Assembly: GCA_028554795.2 (NCBI GenBank)
Contig: JAPYKE020000033.1
Location: 4,879,501-4,943,500 of the forward strand
Length of the DNA: 64,000 nt
Reading direction: 5' to 3'
DNA from: Sinohyriopsis cumingii
Taxonomy: Eukaryota > Mollusca > Bivalvia > Unionida > Unionidae
Shown piece by piece: positions 29,021 through 41,887 of the stretch. How positions within the stretch are numbered: position 1 is the stretch's first letter; the number at the start of each line of letters is the position of its first letter. The position numbers and the translations under genes are program-made. The notes under the pieces were generated by a model, which ran no database searches, was not told the DNA's origin, and was given only the letters and a program-made list of their open reading frames with translations.

Positions 29021-30160
29021 AATTGCAAGTAGGACTGTACTTCCCCTATATTTCTCCCACTTCTTCCACCTACCTACCCCCACCCCCACTTCCCATTATA
29101 GGTTGATTGAGTTATGACAGATGTACATACCCACAGACCACTCTTATCATATCCAAGTTAACTTGAATTTTCTGTCTTGATTGATACATGGAAGGATACA
29201 TGCACAAATTTGTGGTCAGACAGAACTGCATTACCTGCTAGTTTGAAAAGCATCACGAAAAATTGGAAAGTATATTACTAGAAAGATGGATGCATGAATT
29301 AAATAGTATCTTTTCTGCAGTAGCCTTGGAAAGTTCTGAATAGCAGATGCTTATTAATCATCACCTACTTCACAAAGTTATTATTACAAACAAAGATCCA
29401 GGTTTTCAATCAAAATGTTTAATTCTATACACTAATTTGTCTTAAGTAAGGTATGATATGGCACATTCTGTCATCCAGTCATCAGTCTGACCATTGCATC
29501 TGTCATTCAATATGTCAACCTTTTAACTTGTGCTAACAGTGTCCGGCCCATGACTTTGTAATTAATGGTTGGAGAGATTTCATGAAATTTTCTTACCAAG
29601 TGTATATTGTGACTAGGTGTGTTGGATACCAGACAGGCTTTGTGCTGCAAGGTCAAGGTCATGGCAGGGCAAAATTTTTGTTCATTGACTGATTTGTCAT
29701 TGTCTAGAGCAGAACTGTTTTTGAACCACTGCAGCTAATTACATGAATATTTAGCCAGTTAATATGAACAATGTGTCACATACCAAAGCTATCCCCCTGC
29801 CTCAAGATGAAAGGCACAGTAATGGAAAACATTATTTGCATCTTTGTATGGAGGATAACATTTGAATCACTAAAGATATTTAATGAAACTTTGATCAGCT
29901 ATATGTCATGGCAAGTCAGTGTGTCACATACCATAGCCATGCCTTCCTGAATCAAGGTCAAACCATTGACTATATACATCAGGGGTCTCTATCCATATAT
30001 GTCTGTAACTTAATAACCAATGAAAATATTTTATATATTTGGAGGTGACTTTGTTGTGTGTATTCACACTCATGCTTCATGCATCAACGTCCTAGGTCAT
30101 AACAAGGGACAATTTCAGTCAGTGATCTGTAATCTTATCCAGGTTATCACTTTTTAACCC
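29021..30160. other. Intron sequence without clear genes
   Basis: Contains a loose repeat of GTGTCACATACCA...AAGGTCA phrases between about 29560 and 29970. No domain-bearing frame. Confidence 0.4.
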
Positions 30161-30164
30161 ATAT

Positions 30165-30179
30165 GCATATATATGTATG

Positions 30180-30213
<34 letters not shown>

Positions 30214-30214
30214 C
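30165..30214. repeat. (GTAT)n microsatellite
   Basis: GTAT repeated immediately before the next exon. It contributes MYVC-type residues to the frame, which are not protein. Confidence 0.9.
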
Positions 30215-30250
30215 AGTGTTTCCCTTTACCCTCCATTTGTGCCTGGGCAG

Positions 30251-30878
30251 CATATACCAACATCTTCAGAGCCAACCTCTCCACCACCACAGTTATCGTT
30301 AACAGACAGTATAACTCCCACAGTTGGTTCCCATCCTCCTCAAGGAGTTTTCTCTGTGTTTGAAACACCATTAAGAAATGTAACTGGGGATAGGATATCA
30401 GCATTAGGAACTGGTCAAATAGAAGAAGATAGAGATTATGTGAAAATGACTGGAAAGCCACAAAGTTGTAGCAATACAGAAAGTTTTGAAGAAGATAAAA
30501 CAACAGATGAGCATGAAAGAGTGACAGTTGAACAAGATCCGAAAATGACAACTATAGAGGACTCTGACATGAAGGAAGATAGACCTCAGTCTCAGATCTA
30601 CCCCATACTAACTGAAGATAAATTCCAAACTGAAGATAAAAACTCTAAGGAAAACATCAATGATCCTGACAAAAAGAACCCCCAGGAATCTGAAAGAATT
30701 TCCCATGACAGCAGACTTGATGAAAAAGAGGGATTTAAAAGTGAGAAGGAAGCCTCATCCAGTACCCAAGAGGATTCCACAGAAAGCTGTATGAGCACAA
30801 GTTCTCACAAGACAGAGGATGATGCTGAGAGGTTTTTCTCATTGGATAGTGATGGCTATGCAAGGATTAAGGAAATAG
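30251..30878 (+). CDS. PARP14-like: PARP14-like gene, exon encoding acidic disordered region
   Basis: Good acceptor at 30249-30250 (TTTCCCTTTACCCTCC tract then GGGCAG); a weaker one at 30215-30216 would add 11 codons. Donor GGTGAG after 30878, phase 1. About 209 codons, rich in Ser, Glu, Lys, Asp and Thr (for example SSSTQEDSTESCMSTSSH), predicted disordered, no domain. Such linkers are usual between folded modules of large macrodomain proteins. The frame continues open into the intron up to 30922, so the donor choice rests on the GTGAGT site and on phase agreement with the exon at 34529, whose first two bases complete an Asp codon. Confidence 0.65.
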
Positions 30879-30949
30879 GTGAGTTACAGTGCATTGTTAG
30901 GTCCTTCTCTCCATCCTCATAGTCATGAAAAGTTATTGCACAGGGAATC

Positions 30950-31478
30950 ATTACTCATACCATGCCAAAACTAGTACACAGGAAATCAGTACCTATATGC
31001 TTGCCAAAAGTAGTACAGATGGAATCAGTACATATTCACATGCCAAAACTAGTACACAGGGAATTGGTACATATACACATGCCAAAACTAGTACACAGGG
31101 AATCAGTACATATACACATGCCAAAACTAGTACACAGGGAATCAGTACCTATATGCTTGCCAAATTAGTACACAGGGAATCAGTACATATACAGGTCAAA
31201 ACTAGTACACAGGGAATCAGTACCTATATGCTTGCCGAAAGTAGTACAGATGGAATCAGTACATATACACATGTCAAAACTAGTACACAGGGAATCAGTA
31301 CATATACACATGTCAAAACTAGTACACAAAGAATCAGTACCGATATGCTTGCCAAAATTATTACACAGCGAATCAATACCTATATGCTTGCCAAAACCAG
31401 TACACAGGGAAACAGTACTTATATGCTTGTCAAAACCAGTACACAGGGAATCAGTACCTATATGATTGCCAAACCTAG
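30950..31478. repeat. 39 bp minisatellite, left half
   Basis: About 13 copies of a 39 base unit with ACTAGTACACAGGGAATCAG, TACATATACACATGCCAAA and variants. The frames of 203 and 68 residues here are the repeat itself (HMPKLVHRES type). The array resumes at 33241 after an inserted element. Confidence 0.92.
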
Positions 31479-32167
31479 TACAGTGGTCCCTCTCTTATAC
31501 AGCCACCCCTTCTGCACTGGGAAAGTAGCCTTATAAAATGGGTGGCCTTTCCAGTGGGGGACTATATTTGTGAGATTTGTATGTATATGTGTATATAGTA
31601 GGAAAGCTACATATAACTTAAAGCAGCTAATATGTTCATTTAAAAGTAGCATTACTTATTAAAATGTTCTTCTTGTCTTAAAAACAGTTATTTCAAGGTA
31701 ACATAAATTAATAGTTCGTATTCTTAGGCGTGGAATGCGAGTCGAATATAGTTGGCATGCACATAACAAAACCATTCAAAAATGCTAGTTAAATCTTGGT
31801 ATATATGTTGTTTCATATTTAAAAAGGTCTCTTTCCATTTACTCCATTATCCCACTGCTACAGAATATTCTCCTATCTTTTACGATCTTGTTTATTTGAA
31901 TCTTGCCAACATAAGATCTTTCGGCAAGTGAACTCTCCCCATTGTCGTCAAGTCGAATAACTTACTTTTCCTTCTAAAGTATTATTTCTTCATTTACCTG
32001 ATGACATGTTAAAGTTTTATAATGGTTTATTCCTATGTTGCTGTTTGTACAATACTGCAATTTAATTTGCAGACGAAACTGTTGTAAACGACAAACCTTG
32101 TTATAAAGGAAATGATACATGTACTGTCACGTGATTTTTCAGTCTTGTTTGGTACCCTCTTTTGCAC

Positions 32168-32420
32168 AGGTGCTCGATGCGAGCTTGATGTTAAGAAAAA
32201 AAATAATAACCTGAAGAGAAAAAATCATACAGAGTAATAAAACTACCTTAGATTACCCCAATGACCTGTTCTGACATAGGACCCTCTCTATCATAATATA
32301 TATATATTGATAGAGAGGGTCCAATGTCAGAACGGGTCATGGGGGTAATCTAAGGTAGTTTTGTCACTCTTTATGATTTTTTTCCTTTCAGATTATTTTT
32401 TTCTCAACATCAAGCTCGTG
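32168..32420. repeat. Foldback, about 110 bp inverted arms with TA-rich centre
   Basis: Left arm from GGTGCTCGATGCGAGCTTGA and right arm ending TCAAGCTCGTGTCGAGCAGC pair over most of their length, including TACCTTAGATTACCCCAATG with its partner at about 32336-32355. A (TA) run forms the loop. Likely a MITE inserted in, or part of, the larger element. Confidence 0.85.
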
Positions 32421-32442
32421 TCGAGCAGCTGTGCTCTGTCTG

Positions 32443-32446
32443 TGTG

Positions 32447-32480
<34 letters not shown>
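32443..32480. repeat. (GT)n microsatellite
   Basis: Pure GT repeat. Confidence 0.95.
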
Positions 32481-32481
<1 letters not shown>

Positions 32482-33240
32482 ATTCACAATATAGTTTTAG
32501 CCTATCTGACCATTTGTGGTTTAGACAATTACATCGGTCGTAATCGTCAGTTTTTTTAAATTTATTTATATAAATCCATGTGTGAAGCCCAAAGCTCTAT
32601 CAAAACAGTGCTGACCTCATTTCCATCTGACCCTGTTGTGATCTTGACAATTACGTTGGTCATAATTGTCAATTGAAAACAAAAATTGAAACCACTGTGT
32701 GAAGGCCAAAGCTATATTGAAACATTGCTGACCCCATTTCTATCTGCCCATGTTAAGATCTTGACAGCCATGTCCGGTCGTAATCAGCGATTACCCCACC
32801 CCCAACAACAACAAATAAACAAACAAAACAAAAACGCTGTGTGAAGGCCAAAGCACTATCAAAACATTGCTGACACCATTTCCTGCAAACGTTGGTGTTA
32901 ACGATATAATAATAACCTTAGTAGCGCATGTAATTTAGCCAACACTTCTTTTAGTAACGAAAACCTGACATCCGGAAACGGACATCATGAAAGATAATCG
33001 GATTACTTACCATACCGTAATTAAATATTGGTTCTGGACACATATTAATTATAAAATGTGTCCGCTTGTGAGGGGTAAATTTTACATTTGTGCACTAATA
33101 TGTTGGCCGCTGGTGATGTTAGAGGGGTGGCCTTTCTTGAGGGGTACTTTTGAATATAAACTTGTTGGTGCCAAGGGATTCTGGCTGCAAAGAGTGGGTG
33201 GCAGTTGGGCGGGGGGGCGTTCATGAGGGGGGCCACTGTA

Positions 33241-34175
33241 CACAGGCAATCAGTACATATACACTTGCCAAAACTAGTACACAGGAATCAGTACCTGTAT
33301 GCTTGCCACAACTAGTACACAGGGAGTCAGTACCTATATGCTTGTCAAAACTAGTACACAGGGAATCAGTACCTGTATGCTTGCCACAACTAGTACACAG
33401 TGAATCAGTTTGCTTGCCAAAACTAGTACACAGGGAATCAGTACTTATATGCTTGTCAAAACTAGTACACAGGGAATCAGTACCTTTATGCTTGCCTCAG
33501 CTAGTACACAGGGAATCAGTACTTATATGCTTGTCGAAACTAGTACACAGGGAATCAGTACCTGTATGCTTGCCTCAACTAGTACACAGGGAATCAGTAC
33601 CTGTATGCTTGCCACAACTAGTACAAAGTGAATCAATATGCTTGTCAAAACTAGTACACAGGGAATCAATACCTGTATACTTGCCACAACTAGAACACAG
33701 GGAATCAGTACCTGTATGCTTTCCACAGCTAGTACACTGTGAGGGAATCAGTGTGTGCTTGCCAAAACTAGTACACAGGGAGTCAGTACTTATATGCTTG
33801 CCTCAACTAGTACTCAGGAAATCAGTACTTATATGCTTGTCAAAACTAGTACACAGGGAATCAGTACTTATTTGCTTGTCAAAACTAGTACACAGGTAAT
33901 CAGTACCTGTATGCTTGCCTCAACTAGTACACAGGGAATCAGTACCTGTATGCTTGCCACAACTAGTACAAAGTGAATCAGTATGCTTGTCAAAACTAGT
34001 ACACAGGGAATCAATACCTGTATACTTGCCACAACTAGAACACAGGGAATCAGTACCTATATGCTTGCCAGAACTAGTGCACAGAAATCAGTACTTATAC
34101 TCTTGCCGAATCTATTACACAGGGAATCAGTACCCATACTCATGCAAACACTATAGTACACACGGAATTAGTTCT
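33241..34175. repeat. 39 bp minisatellite, right half
   Basis: About 24 copies of the unit seen at 30950-31478, here with CTTGCCACAACTAGTACACA and CTTGTCAAAACTAGTACACA variants in a higher-order alternation. The 249-residue and 73-residue frames are repeat read-through, not proteins. Confidence 0.92.
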
Positions 34176-34528
34176 TATAGGACATTTTATACAGAATAAA
34201 TGAAGACTTTTGGAATAATTTAAGAACTATAAAATAAGATCTGAAATCAAACCTGATTATACATTTCAATTAGTGAAGCCATTCTAATTAAGGTTACAAT
34301 ATAATTTGTAGCAAATCTAATAATTTATGATTATCAAATTCACAGTTGAGATAATGAACTGTCTAGCAGATTCCAATCCTCCTCTCCCTATCTCTAATTC
34401 CCTCCCCCTCACTTCGCTTAATTTATTTAATTTTTACCTTTTCTCATTTATGTTACATGGTTACAGTGCTCAGATGGTCTTGATACTGTGCTTGTAAATT
34501 TGATCTGCTGTATTATATATGTTTCTAG

Positions 34529-34693
34529 ATGACTTGGCTGCAGTTTCTAGAGAGACAACACACAATTTTCAACCTTTGAAACCACGCCCATTTAACTCAG
34601 CTGAATTTCCCTTACCTCCAACCCCTGAAGTTGAAAAGAGACCATTTAGTGACGGTGATGTTGATAAACAATGGAAGACAGGACGGCCCTATG
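34529..34693 (+). CDS. PARP14-like: PARP14-like gene, short exon (Pro-rich linker)
   Basis: Acceptor TATATGTTTCTAG ends at 34528, donor GGTAAAC follows 34693. Phase 1 at both ends, matching the exons at 30251-30878 and 42135-43628. The 55 codons read as a linker: DDLAAVSRETTHNFQ, then FPLPPTPEVEKRPF. No fold recognised. Confidence comes from the exact phase fit on both sides. Confidence 0.6.
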
Positions 34694-35099
34694 GTAAACA
34701 ACATTTGTAGTTCTTCTTCTCCTTGTATTTCAGAAACCAATTTGTCCATGAAATTAAAACTTAAAAAAGTAAAACAGCAATACTTGTTTAATTGTTTTGG
34801 CATACAGTTAACTTTTCAGTTCAAACATGTATTGAGGTCCAGTTCTTTTTTTTCTTGGAATGTGATGCACAAAGCATCATGGTTATGAAACAATTTAAGT
34901 TACTGGATAACAACTATGAACAGTTTCTTCTTGCACACCTGTAAAAAATGCTAGGTTATACAATTGTACTAAATATATTTCTTTAAAAATTTACTTTTTG
35001 CGAGTGGTGAGAATAACTATGCCAGAATTTTCCAAAATTCTTGCATTAGTATGAGTAAACATTTAGAATAATAGAATTAGGACCATTCTCGATGAAACT

Positions 35100-35310
35100 G
35101 ATAGAGCATTCCACACAATAACTTTACTGGTAGCCCATTCAATAACAGTTTAGTTTCCACAAGTTAACTTTACTGGCAGTCCATGTGAAGAAAATCTCAG
35201 GTTTCCACAAGATAATTTTTCTGGTAGTCCATACAATAACAGTCTGGTTTCCACAAGATAACTTTACTGGCAGTCCATACAATGACAATTTGGTTTCCAC
35301 AAGATAACAC
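35100..35310. repeat. Tandem repeat of about 48 bp
   Basis: Four or five copies of TTTCCACAAGATAACTTTAC followed by TGGCAGTCCATACAATAACA. Confidence 0.75.
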
Positions 35311-35390
35311 TAGTGGGAACTGTTGGATTTTAAGCAAACTTTGTGTAACTATACATTGATAAAACCTGTAAAGAATTTGATTTCCAGCCT

Positions 35391-35606
35391 TAATTGATAT
35401 CATGTACAGGAGTTATGTGCAATGATTGCCTGTGCTATCTTTACCTAATTGATATCATGTACAAGAGTTATGTGCCATGATTGCCTGTGCTATCTTTACC
35501 TAATTGATATCATGTACAAGAGTTATGTGCCATGATTGCCTGTGCTATCTTTACCTAATTGATATCATGTACAAGAGTTATGTGCCATGATTGCCTGTGC
35601 TATCTT
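35391..35606. repeat. 56 bp tandem repeat, four copies
   Basis: TAATTGATATCATGTACAAG then AGTTATGTGCCATGATTGCC, nearly identical copies. Confidence 0.9.
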
Positions 35607-35629
35607 TCATTTATTTGGCTTAATTTTAC

Positions 35630-35935
35630 CACGGATTAAACCAAATGTGGCATACACCTGTATATTGACATGACCTTAAATGAGTTTGTCCTAAAGGAAA
35701 ATTACCATATATACTCGCATATAAACCAAATGTGGCATACAGCTGTATACTGACATGACCTTAAATGAGTTTGATTTCCACTAGTTTGTCCTAAAGGAAA
35801 ATTACCGTATATACTCGCATATAAACCAGATGTGGCATACACCTGTATACTGACATGACCTTAAATGAGTTTGATTTCCACTAGTTTGTCCTAAAGGAAA
35901 ATTACCGTAAATACTCACATATAAGCCGAATAATT
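35630..35935. repeat. Tandem repeat of about 100-115 bp, three copies
   Basis: Each copy has AAACCAGATGTGGCATACAC, CTGACATGACCTTAAATGAG and CTAAAGGAAAATTACCGTAT. The first copy lacks the TTGATTTCCACTAG piece. Confidence 0.88.
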
Positions 35936-36212
35936 TAGGAAAAAATAAAGGCCTGGAAGAAGGGTGGTTGGCTTATCCATGAGCCAGTGTCTAAACTTGA
36001 TGGTTTATAGGTCTTTTTGGTGATAACCGTAATGGCTGCAAATCTTGGGACATGAAACAACAATTTTTTTATGTATAGCTGTATGTCAACTAAAGTATAT
36101 GTATCTCTCTGTCAACTAAAGTATATATAACTGTATGTCAACTAAAGTATATATAACTGTATGTCAACTAAAGTATATATAACTCTGTGTGCACTAAAGT
36201 ATATATAACTGT

Positions 36213-37588
36213 ATGTCAACTAAAGTATATATAACTGTATGTCAACTAAAGTATATAAAACTATTAGGGCCTAACCTAGTAGATAATTTTCACCGAGTAC
36301 CGAATCTGAGTATTTGGATGTATTATTTGCCACATCCAGGCATGAACCGAGTAGTAGGTGCGACTCCGGAGAGTAATGTTTGTTTCATTATCATATGTGA
36401 AGCTTAAACTTTAAATGTTAACTGTTTGTGTAATTATAATTTATTTTTAACTAAATTATTATGTATTAAAAACCTTTTTTTTAAAAGTTCAATATTTATT
36501 GAATTATTTTACTTGTAACCATTTGTGTGCGTATTATTTGCCGAGGCGAATACTTTCGAATAGTACCGAAAAATGGGGTAGTCAGCCGAGGCGAATGTCC
36601 GAGGCGATTTCCAGTTAGGCCCTAATAACTATATGTCAACTAAACCATATTTGACTGTATGTCAGCTAAAGTATATATAACGGTAGGTCAACTAAAGTAT
36701 ATATAACTCTATATCAATTAAAGTATATATAACTATGTCAACAAAAACATATATGACTATGTCAACTAAAGTATATATAACTGTATGTCAACTAAAGTAT
36801 ATATAACTCTGTGTCAACTAAAGTATATATAACTATATGTTAACTAAGCCATATATGACTGTATGTCAGCTAAAGTATATATAACTCTCTGTCAACTAAA
36901 GTATATATAACTGTATGCCAACTAAAGTATATATAACTATATGTCGACTAAACCATATACGACTGTATGTCAACTAAAGTATATATAACCCTATATCTAC
37001 TAAAGTATATATAACTATATGTTAACTAAGCCATATATGACTGTATGTCAGCTAAAGTATATATAACTCTCTGTCAACTAAAGTATATATAACTGTATGC
37101 CAACTAAAGTATATATAACTATATGTCGACTAAACCATATACGACTGTATGTCAACTAAAGTATATATAACCCTATATCTACTAAAGTATATATAACTAT
37201 GTCAGCTAAATCATATATGACTGTATGACAACTAAAGTATATATAACTGTATGTCAACTAAAGTATATTTAACTGTATGTCAGCTAAAGTATATATAACT
37301 GTATGTCAACTAAAGTATATATAACTGATACCAACTAATGTATATAAAACTCTATGTCAACTAAAGTATATAACTTTATGTGAAATAAAGTATAGATAAC
37401 TATGTCAACTAAAGTATATATAACTGTATGCCAACTAAAGTATATATAACTATGTCAACTAAAGTATATATAAATGTATGTCAACTAAAGTATATATAAA
37501 TGTATGTCAACTAAAGTAGATATAACTCGGTGTCAACTAAAGTATACAAAACTCTGTCAACTAAACCATATATAACTGTATGTCATCT

Positions 37589-37642
<54 letters not shown>

Positions 37643-37999
37643 TGTATGCCAACTAAAGTTTATAAAACTCTCTGTCAACTAAAGTATATATAACTATGTA
37701 AACTAAAGTATATATAACTATGTCAACTAAAGTATATACAACTGTATGTCAGCTAAAGGATATATAACTCTATGTCAATTCAAGTATATATAACTCTTTG
37801 TCAACAAAAGTATATATAACTCTGTTTCAACTAAAGTATATATAAATGTATGTCAACTAAAGTATAAATGACTATGTCAACTAGAGTATATATAACTGTG
37901 TGTCAACTAAAGTATAGATAACTACGTCAACTAAAGTATATATAACTTTATGTCAACTAAAGTATATATAACTATGTCAACTATAGTATATATAACTGT
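36213..37999. repeat. 1787 bp higher-order duplication, copy A
   Basis: Nearly identical to 38000-39965 at an offset of 1787 bases up to 38902, after which copy B carries an extra insertion. The only other clear difference is the length of the internal TA run. So the duplication is recent. Confidence 0.92.
36263..36630. mobile_element. MITE with TTAGGGCCTAAC terminal inverted repeats
   Basis: Starts TTAGGGCCTAACC and ends with its complement GTTAGGCCCTAA, flanked by TA on both sides. Internal GCCGAGGCGAATAC-type phrases repeat twice near the right end. No coding content. A second copy lies at about 38050-38417 through the segmental duplication. Confidence 0.75.
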
Positions 38000-39555
38000 A
38001 TGTCAACTAAAGTATATATAACTGTATGTCAACTAAAGTATATAAAACTATTAGGGCCTAACCTAGTAGATAATTTTCACCGAGTACCGAATCTGAGTAT
38101 TTGGATGTATTATTTGCCACATCCAGGCATGAACCGAGTAGTAGGTGCGACTCCGGAGAGTAATGTTTGTTTCATTATCATATGTGAAGCTTAAACTTTA
38201 AATGTTAACTGTTTGTGTAATTATAATTTATTTTTAACTAAATTATTATGTATTAAAAACCTTTTTTTTAAAAGTTCAATATTTATTGAATTATTTTACT
38301 TGTAACCATTTGTGTGCGTATTATTTGCCGAGGCGAATACTTTCGAATAGTACCGAAAAATGGGGTAGTCAGCCGAGGCGAATGTCCGAGGCGATTTCCA
38401 GTTAGGCCCTAATAACTATATGTCAACTAAACCATATTTGACTGTATGTCAGCTAAAGTATATATAACGGTAGGTCAACTAAAGTATATATAACTCTATA
38501 TCAATTAAAGTATATATAACTATGTCAACAAAAACATATATGACTATGTCAACTAAAGTATATATAACTGTATGTCAACTAAAGTATATATAACTCTGTG
38601 TCAACTAAAGTATATATAACTATATGTTAACTAAGCCATATATGACTGTATGTCAGCTAAAGTATATATAACTCTCTGTCAACTAAAGTATATATAACTG
38701 TATGCCAACTAAAGTATATATAACTATATGTCGACTAAACCATATACGACTGTATGTCAACTAAAGTATATATAACCCTATATCTACTAAAGTATATATA
38801 ACTATATGTTAACTAAGCCATATATGACTGTATGTCAGCTAAAGTATATATAACTCTCTGTCAACTAAAGTATATATAACTGTATGCCAACTAAAGTATA
38901 TACAGTAAAACCTGTCTTGAGAGACCACTGCTATGAGAGACCACCTGTCTTGAGAGACCAGGTTCTCCATGTACAGATTTAGAGATTATATAGTGTTATA
39001 ACCTGTTATGAGAGACCACCTGTCATGAGAGACCATTATGTTTTGGCAGAAGAGGTGGTCTTTCAAGACAGGTTCCACTGTATAACTATATGTCGACTAA
39101 ACCATATACGACTGTATGTCAACTAAAGTATATATAACCCTATATCTACTAAAGTATATATAACTATGTCAGCTAAATCATATATGACTGTATGACAACT
39201 AAAGTATATATAACTGTATGTCAACTAAAGTATATTTAACTGTATGTCAGCTAAAGTATATATAACTGTATGTCAACTAAAGTATATATAACTGATACCA
39301 ACTAATGTATATAAAACTCTATGTCAACTAAAGTATATAACTTTATGTGAAATAAAGTATAGATAACTATGTCAACTAAAGTATATATAACTGTATGCCA
39401 ACTAAAGTATATATAACTATGTCAACTAAAGTATATATAAATGTATGTCAACTAAAGTATATATAAATGTATGTCAACTAAAGTAGATATAACTCGGTGT
39501 CAACTAAAGTATACAAAACTCTGTCAACTAAACCATATATAACTGTATGTCATCT

Positions 39556-39591
<36 letters not shown>

Positions 39592-39965
39592 TGTATGCCA
39601 ACTAAAGTTTATAAAACTCTCTGTCAACTAAAGTATATATAACTATGTAAACTAAAGTATATATAACTATGTCAACTAAAGTATATACAACTGTATGTCA
39701 GCTAAAGGATATATAACTCTATGTCAATTCAAGTATATATAACTCTTTGTCAACAAAAGTATATATAACTCTGTTTCAACTAAAGTATATATAAATGTAT
39801 GTCAACTAAAGTATAAATGACTATGTCAACTAGAGTATATATAACTGTGTGTCAACTAAAGTATAGATAACTACGTCAACTAAAGTATATATAACTTTAT
39901 GTCAACTAAAGTATATATAACTATGTCAACTATAGTATATATAACTGTATGTCAACTAAAGTATA
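38000..39965. repeat. 1787 bp higher-order duplication, copy B (with MITE insertion)
   Basis: Second copy, longer than copy A by a roughly 180 bp pogo-like MITE minus a shorter TA run. The two 64-residue frames at 36213 and 38000 are the same sequence twice. Confidence 0.92.
38903..39082. mobile_element. Pogo-like MITE inserted in copy B
   Basis: Starts CAGTAAAACCTGTCTTGAGA and ends TCAAGACAGGTTCCACTG, inverted repeats of about 20 bp, with TA on each side. Repeated GAGAGACCACCTGTC phrases inside are usual in pogo/Tigger-type MITEs. Copy A has the empty site at about 37112-37125, which proves the insertion and its TA duplication. Confidence 0.9.
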
Positions 39966-40493
39966 TATTACTTTATATCAACCAAAGTATATATAACTTT
40001 ATGTCAACTAAAGTATATATAACTATGTCAACTATAGTATATATAACTGTATGCCAACTAAAGTATATATTACTTTATATCAACTAAAGTATATATAACT
40101 TTATGTCAACTAAAGTATATATTACTTTATGTCAACTAAAGTATATATAACTGTATGCCAACTAAAGTATATATAACTATATGTCAGCTAAAGTATACAT
40201 GACTGTATGTCACCTAGAGTATATATAACTATGTCAAATAAAGTATAGATAACTACATCAACTAAAGTATATATAACTGTATGCCAACTAAAGTATATAT
40301 AACTATGTCAACTAAAGTATATAAAACTCTCTGTCAACTAAAGTATATATAACTGTATGTCAACTAAAGTATATATAAATGTATGTCAACTAAAGCATAT
40401 ATAACTCTGTGTCAACTAAAGTATATATAACTCTGTGTCAACTAAAGTTTATATAAGTGTATGCCAACTAAAGTATATATAACTGTATGTCAA

Positions 40494-40566
<73 letters not shown>

Positions 40567-40689
40567 CTGTATGCCAACTAAAGTATGTATAATTGTATGT
40601 CAACTAAAGTATGTATAACTGTATGTCAACTAAAGTATGTATAACTACATGTCAACTAAAGTATATATAACTCTATGTCGACATTCTGT

Positions 40690-41310
40690 ACTCTGTCACT
40701 GCTGTAGAACAAACAACATTTCCCTGCACCTTTCATATGTCCTTTATTCCCTAATCCCATATCAGAACCATAGAAGTTGGAAGGTAATATTTCCTACATT
40801 TGCTGAGCAATGTCATTTGAAAAATGGTCTAAACTGTTAAGAGCAAGAATGATAACTCTGATAAAGGGAGGTGAACAGAGAAAATACTCTCAAGGTTTCT
40901 GACATTTACACTAGATTAACAGATGATAGCATTTCATTTCCTTATTTTGGAGCATGCCGTTTGCAGGAATTTAGAAATGTCAGATAAAAGTTTCACTATC
41001 CTGGACCATAACCCTGACTGAGAGAATAAGTTAGACATCTTCCATGAAAAAGCACATTTAAGTATATGATAGATTTTATAAGAAATAACGTATCAGAATA
41101 TGAAAGGGATGTAGAGATATTTGCTGGATGAGAACAGTACATTACAACATGTAGCCTAAAAACAGAATGTTTGAAAAATTCCCAGATATAACCTCCTTTT
41201 CACCAGCTGTCAGTCAAGCATTGTTGATTCAGCATTCCAGTTGGTCAGCAACCACTGTCAAGGTGGATTCTGTTTGATTTATGTTGCTAAGTTTATCAGA
41301 CTACATAGTA
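40690..41310 (+). repeat. Dispersed intronic repeat, copy 1
   Basis: About 600 bases resemble 58455-59060, sharing AGAATAAGTTAGACATCTTC, AAGGTGGATTCTGTTTGATT and AACTCTGAT(A/T)AAGGGAGGT. Roughly 75-80 percent identity, no coding content; an old transposon family of unknown class. Confidence 0.75.
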
Positions 41311-41667
41311 GTTTAGTTAATTAATGGACATCACTTTGGCCATTTTTATGATCTAATTTGTTTAAATTCAAACTGTGGAAATATTACTATCTTTCACTGA
41401 AATGTTTTAAAATGGTCCCGTATGAACGAAGAATTTATATCAAATATAGCAACACAACTTGTTTGTTTTTTTTAAAATCATTTTTGGAAAAACAAAATGC
41501 CTTGCTGATTAGTAAGCATGGTGGTTGCATCTGCCTTGGCAATTTATCATTTGAGAACATGATCTCTAATAGGACATCCTACCGTAGCGACATTGAAAGC
41601 CATGCTATTACATAAACATTCCATATGTATGTACATTAAAATTATTTTTAGTGTAATTTGATTTGAC

Positions 41668-41782
41668 ATAATCAGACTAGTGTGAGAAACATAATCAGAC
41701 TAGTGTGAGAAACATAATCAGACTAGTGTGAGAAACATAATCAGACTAGTGTGAGAAACATAATCAGACTAGTGTGAGAAAC
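41668..41782. repeat. 23 bp tandem repeat, five copies
   Basis: CATAATCAGACTAGTGTGAG plus AAA, exact copies. Confidence 0.95.
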
Positions 41783-41844
41783 ATGGACCATAAGAAGTAG
41801 CTTAATGACTTAAATATCCATATGATTTTACTATTTATGAATCA

Positions 41845-41845
41845 C

Positions 41846-41880
<35 letters not shown>
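41845..41880. repeat. (CA)n microsatellite
   Basis: Pure CA run ending in a short TA run. Confidence 0.95.

Positions 41881-41887
<7 letters not shown>

Larger units (their letters stand above)
31481..33238. mobile_element. TA-flanked non-autonomous DNA element splitting the minisatellite
   Basis: Ends CAGTGGTCCC (31481) and GGGGCCACTG (33238) form a terminal inverted repeat, and TA is present on both sides (31479-31480 and 33239-33240). The minisatellite runs directly up to each end, which fixes the boundaries. Subterminal GGGTGGCCTTTC phrases occur near both ends. This fits Tc1/mariner-pogo-type elements. No transposase remains. A nested foldback lies at about 32168-32420. Confidence 0.8.
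36075..40675. repeat. Satellite array of short AT-rich units (GTATGTCAACTAAAGTATATATAACT)
   Basis: Around 180 copies of a 20-26 base unit with CAACTAAAGTATATATAACT. Variants include TCAGCTAAAG and TCGACTAAACCATATACGAC. It contains a 1787 bp higher-order duplication, two copies of one MITE, one copy of another, and TA runs at about 37592-37637, 39558-39586 and 40498-40563. Frames here are repeat read-through. Confidence 0.95.

Noticed and set aside
30925-31536. 203-residue repetitive protein
   Set aside because: Pure 39 bp minisatellite; all three frames are open for long stretches because the unit lacks stops.
33150-33899. 249-residue repetitive protein
   Set aside because: Same minisatellite, after the inserted element.
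36213-38194. Two identical 64-residue frames as a duplicated gene
   Set aside because: They are the same MITE and satellite sequence repeated by the 1787 bp duplication.
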